A stretch of DNA of 15,119 nt from Bacillota bacterium (GTDB lineage Bacteria; Bacillota; Clostridia; DSM-8532): contig JAEYPI010000115.1 in the NCBI GenBank assembly GCA_023410885.1, positions 1 to 15,119 of the forward strand. The letters run 5' to 3'. Under the pieces are notes generated by a model that was given only the letters and a program-made list of their open reading frames with translations, did not search any database and was not told the DNA's origin. The translations under genes were made by a program, and so were the position numbers. Shown here piece by piece: positions 13,349 to 15,119 of this stretch (position 1 is the stretch's first letter; the number at the start of each line of letters is the position of its first letter).

Positions 13349-15119
13349 TTATAGCATGCTCGCCGGGTCTATATCCACACTCACATCGGTTCCCCTTACC
13401 TTCAGCTTCATAAAAGCATCCAGCACCTCATTCATGAGCCGTACCAAATGATTGATGGAGGTCATTTTTATAATTATGCGCCACCTGGACCTATTGCGTA
13501 TTATAAACACCGGTGACGGTAAAATATCCGAGCATTGGAATCCCGGGATATCCTGGTTTTGTACCAAGACTTTATCTCTTATTCTCTCCAAGCTTTTTTT
13601 GGCGTCAAGGGGATTTTCTCCTGATACCACAATAATGCCGATATGGCAGAAGGGCGGTGAGAACAACTGCTGCCGCATGGCGATTTCTTTTTGGTAGAAG
13701 GCTTCATAATCCTGGGTCATGGCAGCTTGAATGGCATAGTCATCGACATTGTATGCTTGAAGAATGACTCGTCCAGGCCTTGTTCCGCGCCCCGCCCGAC
13801 CGGATGCTTGTGTGATAAGCTGAAAGGTTCTTTCACTGGCCCTGTAATCACTGTTAAACAGGGAAGCATCAGCCGCTAAAATACCCACCAGGGTTACTTC
13901 AGGAAAATCATGTCCTTTTGCCACCATCTGGGTTCCAATAAGAATATCGGCCTCTTGGTTTCGAAAAGCGTCCAAAAGCTTCTGATGGCCCTGCTTGCCA
14001 CTGGTCGTATCCAAATCCATACGAATGATTCTAAAGCCGGCTGGGTGCTTGGATAATTCTTCTTCAACCTTCTGGGTTCCGGTACCAAAGACTTTAATAT
14101 TAGATCCCTGGCAGCTCGGACAAGTTTTAGGTATGGGCTGTGTGAATCCACAATAATGACAGATCGCCTGCCGGTCATGGGTATGTACGGTGAGTGAAAC
14201 ACTGCAATGAGGGCATTTGAGAATAAAGCCACAATCCCTGCATAGCATGAAAGAGGCATAGCCACGGCGATTGATAAAAAGGATGCTCTGCTCCCCTCTT
14301 TCCTTGTTTTTAACGAGTTCTTCCTCAAGCTGTCTACTGAGAACACTGCGGTTTCCATTCTTTAATTCGTCTCGAAGATCCACTGCGGTAACAGTAGGCA
14401 GAGGCAAAGCATTAGGCCGGTGTTTCATAATTTGAAATGCTATTTTACCATTGACTGCCCGATAATAGGTCTCGATCGACGGAGTAGCCGATCCCATAAC
14501 CAAGAGTGCTCCCAGAATATTGCATCGTGCTCTGGCCACATGACAGGCATCATATTTGGGTGTATTTTCAGATTTATAGGATAGCTCATGCTCTTCATCA
14601 ACAATGATGATTCCCACATTGTCCAGTGGGGCAAAAACGGCAGAACGAGCACCAATAACCACATCAACGTCGCCAGCTTTAATCTTGCGCCATTGGTCAT
14701 AGCGTTCCCCTTGGGACAAACGGCTGTGCTGAATGGCCACTCTGTTGCCAAAACGGCCTGTAAAGCGGCTGGTCATCTGAGGAGTTAAGGAAATTTCAGG
14801 AACCAAAACAATGGCTTTTTTCCCTTTTTGGATGACGGCCTCGATAAGCCGCAAATAAATCTCGGTTTTACCGCTTCCTGTAATACCATGCAGAAGAAGC
14901 TCATTAAGCCTGTTTTCCTCTAATATCGGAAAAGCCGTTTCCAGAACATGCTCTTGTTCCTCTGTCAGTCGTGGCGGTGGTGTTTTTTCTACAGTGATAT
15001 GATCAAAAGGATTACGTTCGACTTCCAGGTCACAATAAGCAACCCAACCCCTTTTAGCCATATTGCGAATGGTTCCATGGGAAACGCCAGAAATCAAAAG
15101 AAGGTCTTGAAGGGTACAC
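13349..15119 (-). CDS. priA: Primosomal protein N' (replication restart helicase PriA), N-terminus outside the window
   Basis: The C-terminal 589 residues or so of PriA, the 3'-5' superfamily-2 helicase that reloads the replisome at stalled forks. The frame is open to the right edge; the codon at 15095-15097 is an internal TTG, not a start. Counting from that codon, Walker A GITGSGKT is at 71-78 (14864-14887), DEEH at 167-170 and GSATPS at 202-207. The eight-Cys insertion that binds two zincs spans C286-C329 (CRDCG, CPHC, CHYCG, CPSC). GTQMVAKGHDFP is near 388 and QASGRAGRG near 430. The C-terminus ends VDIDPASML with TAA at 13349-13351. The missing part should be the 3'-DNA-binding and winged-helix region. 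It is the upstream member of priA-def-fmt. Confidence 0.97.
   Translation of the reverse strand, partial: CTLQDLLLISGVSHGTIRNMAKRGWVAYCDLEVERNPFDHITVEKTPPPRLTEEQEHVLETAFPILEENRLNELLLHGITGSGKTEIYLRLIEAVIQKGKKAIVLVPEISLTPQMTSRFTGRFGNRVAIQHSRLSQGERYDQWRKIKAGDVDVVIGARSAVFAPLDNVGIIIVDEEHELSYKSENTPKYDACHVARARCNILGALLVMGSATPSIETYYRAVNGKIAFQIMKHRPNALPLPTVTAVDLRDELKNGNRSVLSRQLEEELVKNKERGEQSILFINRRGYASFMLCRDCGFILKCPHCSVSLTVHTHDRQAICHYCGFTQPIPKTCPSCQGSNIKVFGTGTQKVEEELSKHPAGFRIIRMDLDTTSGKQGHQKLLDAFRNQEADILIGTQMVAKGHDFPEVTLVGILAADASLFNSDYRASERTFQLITQASGRAGRGTRPGRVILQAYNVDDYAIQAAMTQDYEAFYQKEIAMRQQLFSPPFCHIGIIVVSGENPLDAKKSLERIRDKVLVQNQDIPGFQCSDILPSPVFIIRNRSRWRIIIKMTSINHLVRLMNEVLDAFMKLKVRGTDVSVDIDPASML

Noticed and set aside
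13894..14751. Minus-strand open frames of 103-154 codons inside priA
   Set aside because: They overlap priA in another frame and show no domain, while the priA frame carries every helicase motif.

Overview
The window looks like chromosomal core from a member of class Clostridia (Bacillota). The evidence is the GGAGG-type ribosome sites, the priA-def-fmt and rph-rdgB-yfcE gene orders known from Bacillota, a ThiI without a rhodanese domain, a DUF2225 protein and an exported amidase with AMIN-type segments. I cannot name the genus. I see no insertion sequence, prophage, CRISPR array, tRNA or rRNA.

Layout: all protein genes except the first are on the minus strand, so transcription runs from high to low coordinates. 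From the right edge come priA (its N-terminus lies outside the window), def, fmt, a GH3 lipoprotein (nagZ-like), queH and a 734-residue secreted amidase that ends at a hairpin terminator near 7404-7431. A 364-bp stretch without protein genes follows (7128-7491). It holds that terminator, a roughly 180-nt strongly self-complementary region that may be a plus-strand structured RNA (6S-like in shape), and a small repeat cluster upstream of rph. A second minus-strand series then runs rph, rdgB, yfcE-type phosphodiesterase, cysteine desulfurase, thiI, DUF2225 protein, HypE-like AIR-synthase protein and prepilin peptidase. This last gene ends tail to tail, with a 6-bp overlap, on the end of a plus-strand chemotaxis receptor gene.

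Functional themes are: translation initiation and N-terminal processing (fmt, def); replication restart (priA); cell-wall turnover outside the membrane (GH3 lipoprotein plus amidase, which share Thr/Pro-rich linkers); tRNA maturation and modification (rph, thiI with its desulfurase partner, queH); nucleotide-pool cleaning (rdgB); and type IV pilus or pseudopilus processing (prepilin peptidase). Many neighbours are coupled by overlaps or near-zero spacing, and ribosome sites correct the starts of yfcE, rdgB, def and the DUF2225 gene and support a TTG start for the AIR-synthase-like gene.

Most of the window is ordinary. The best candidate for something not described is the structured region between rph and the amidase gene, followed by the DUF2225/AIR-synthase-like/prepilin-peptidase gene set.
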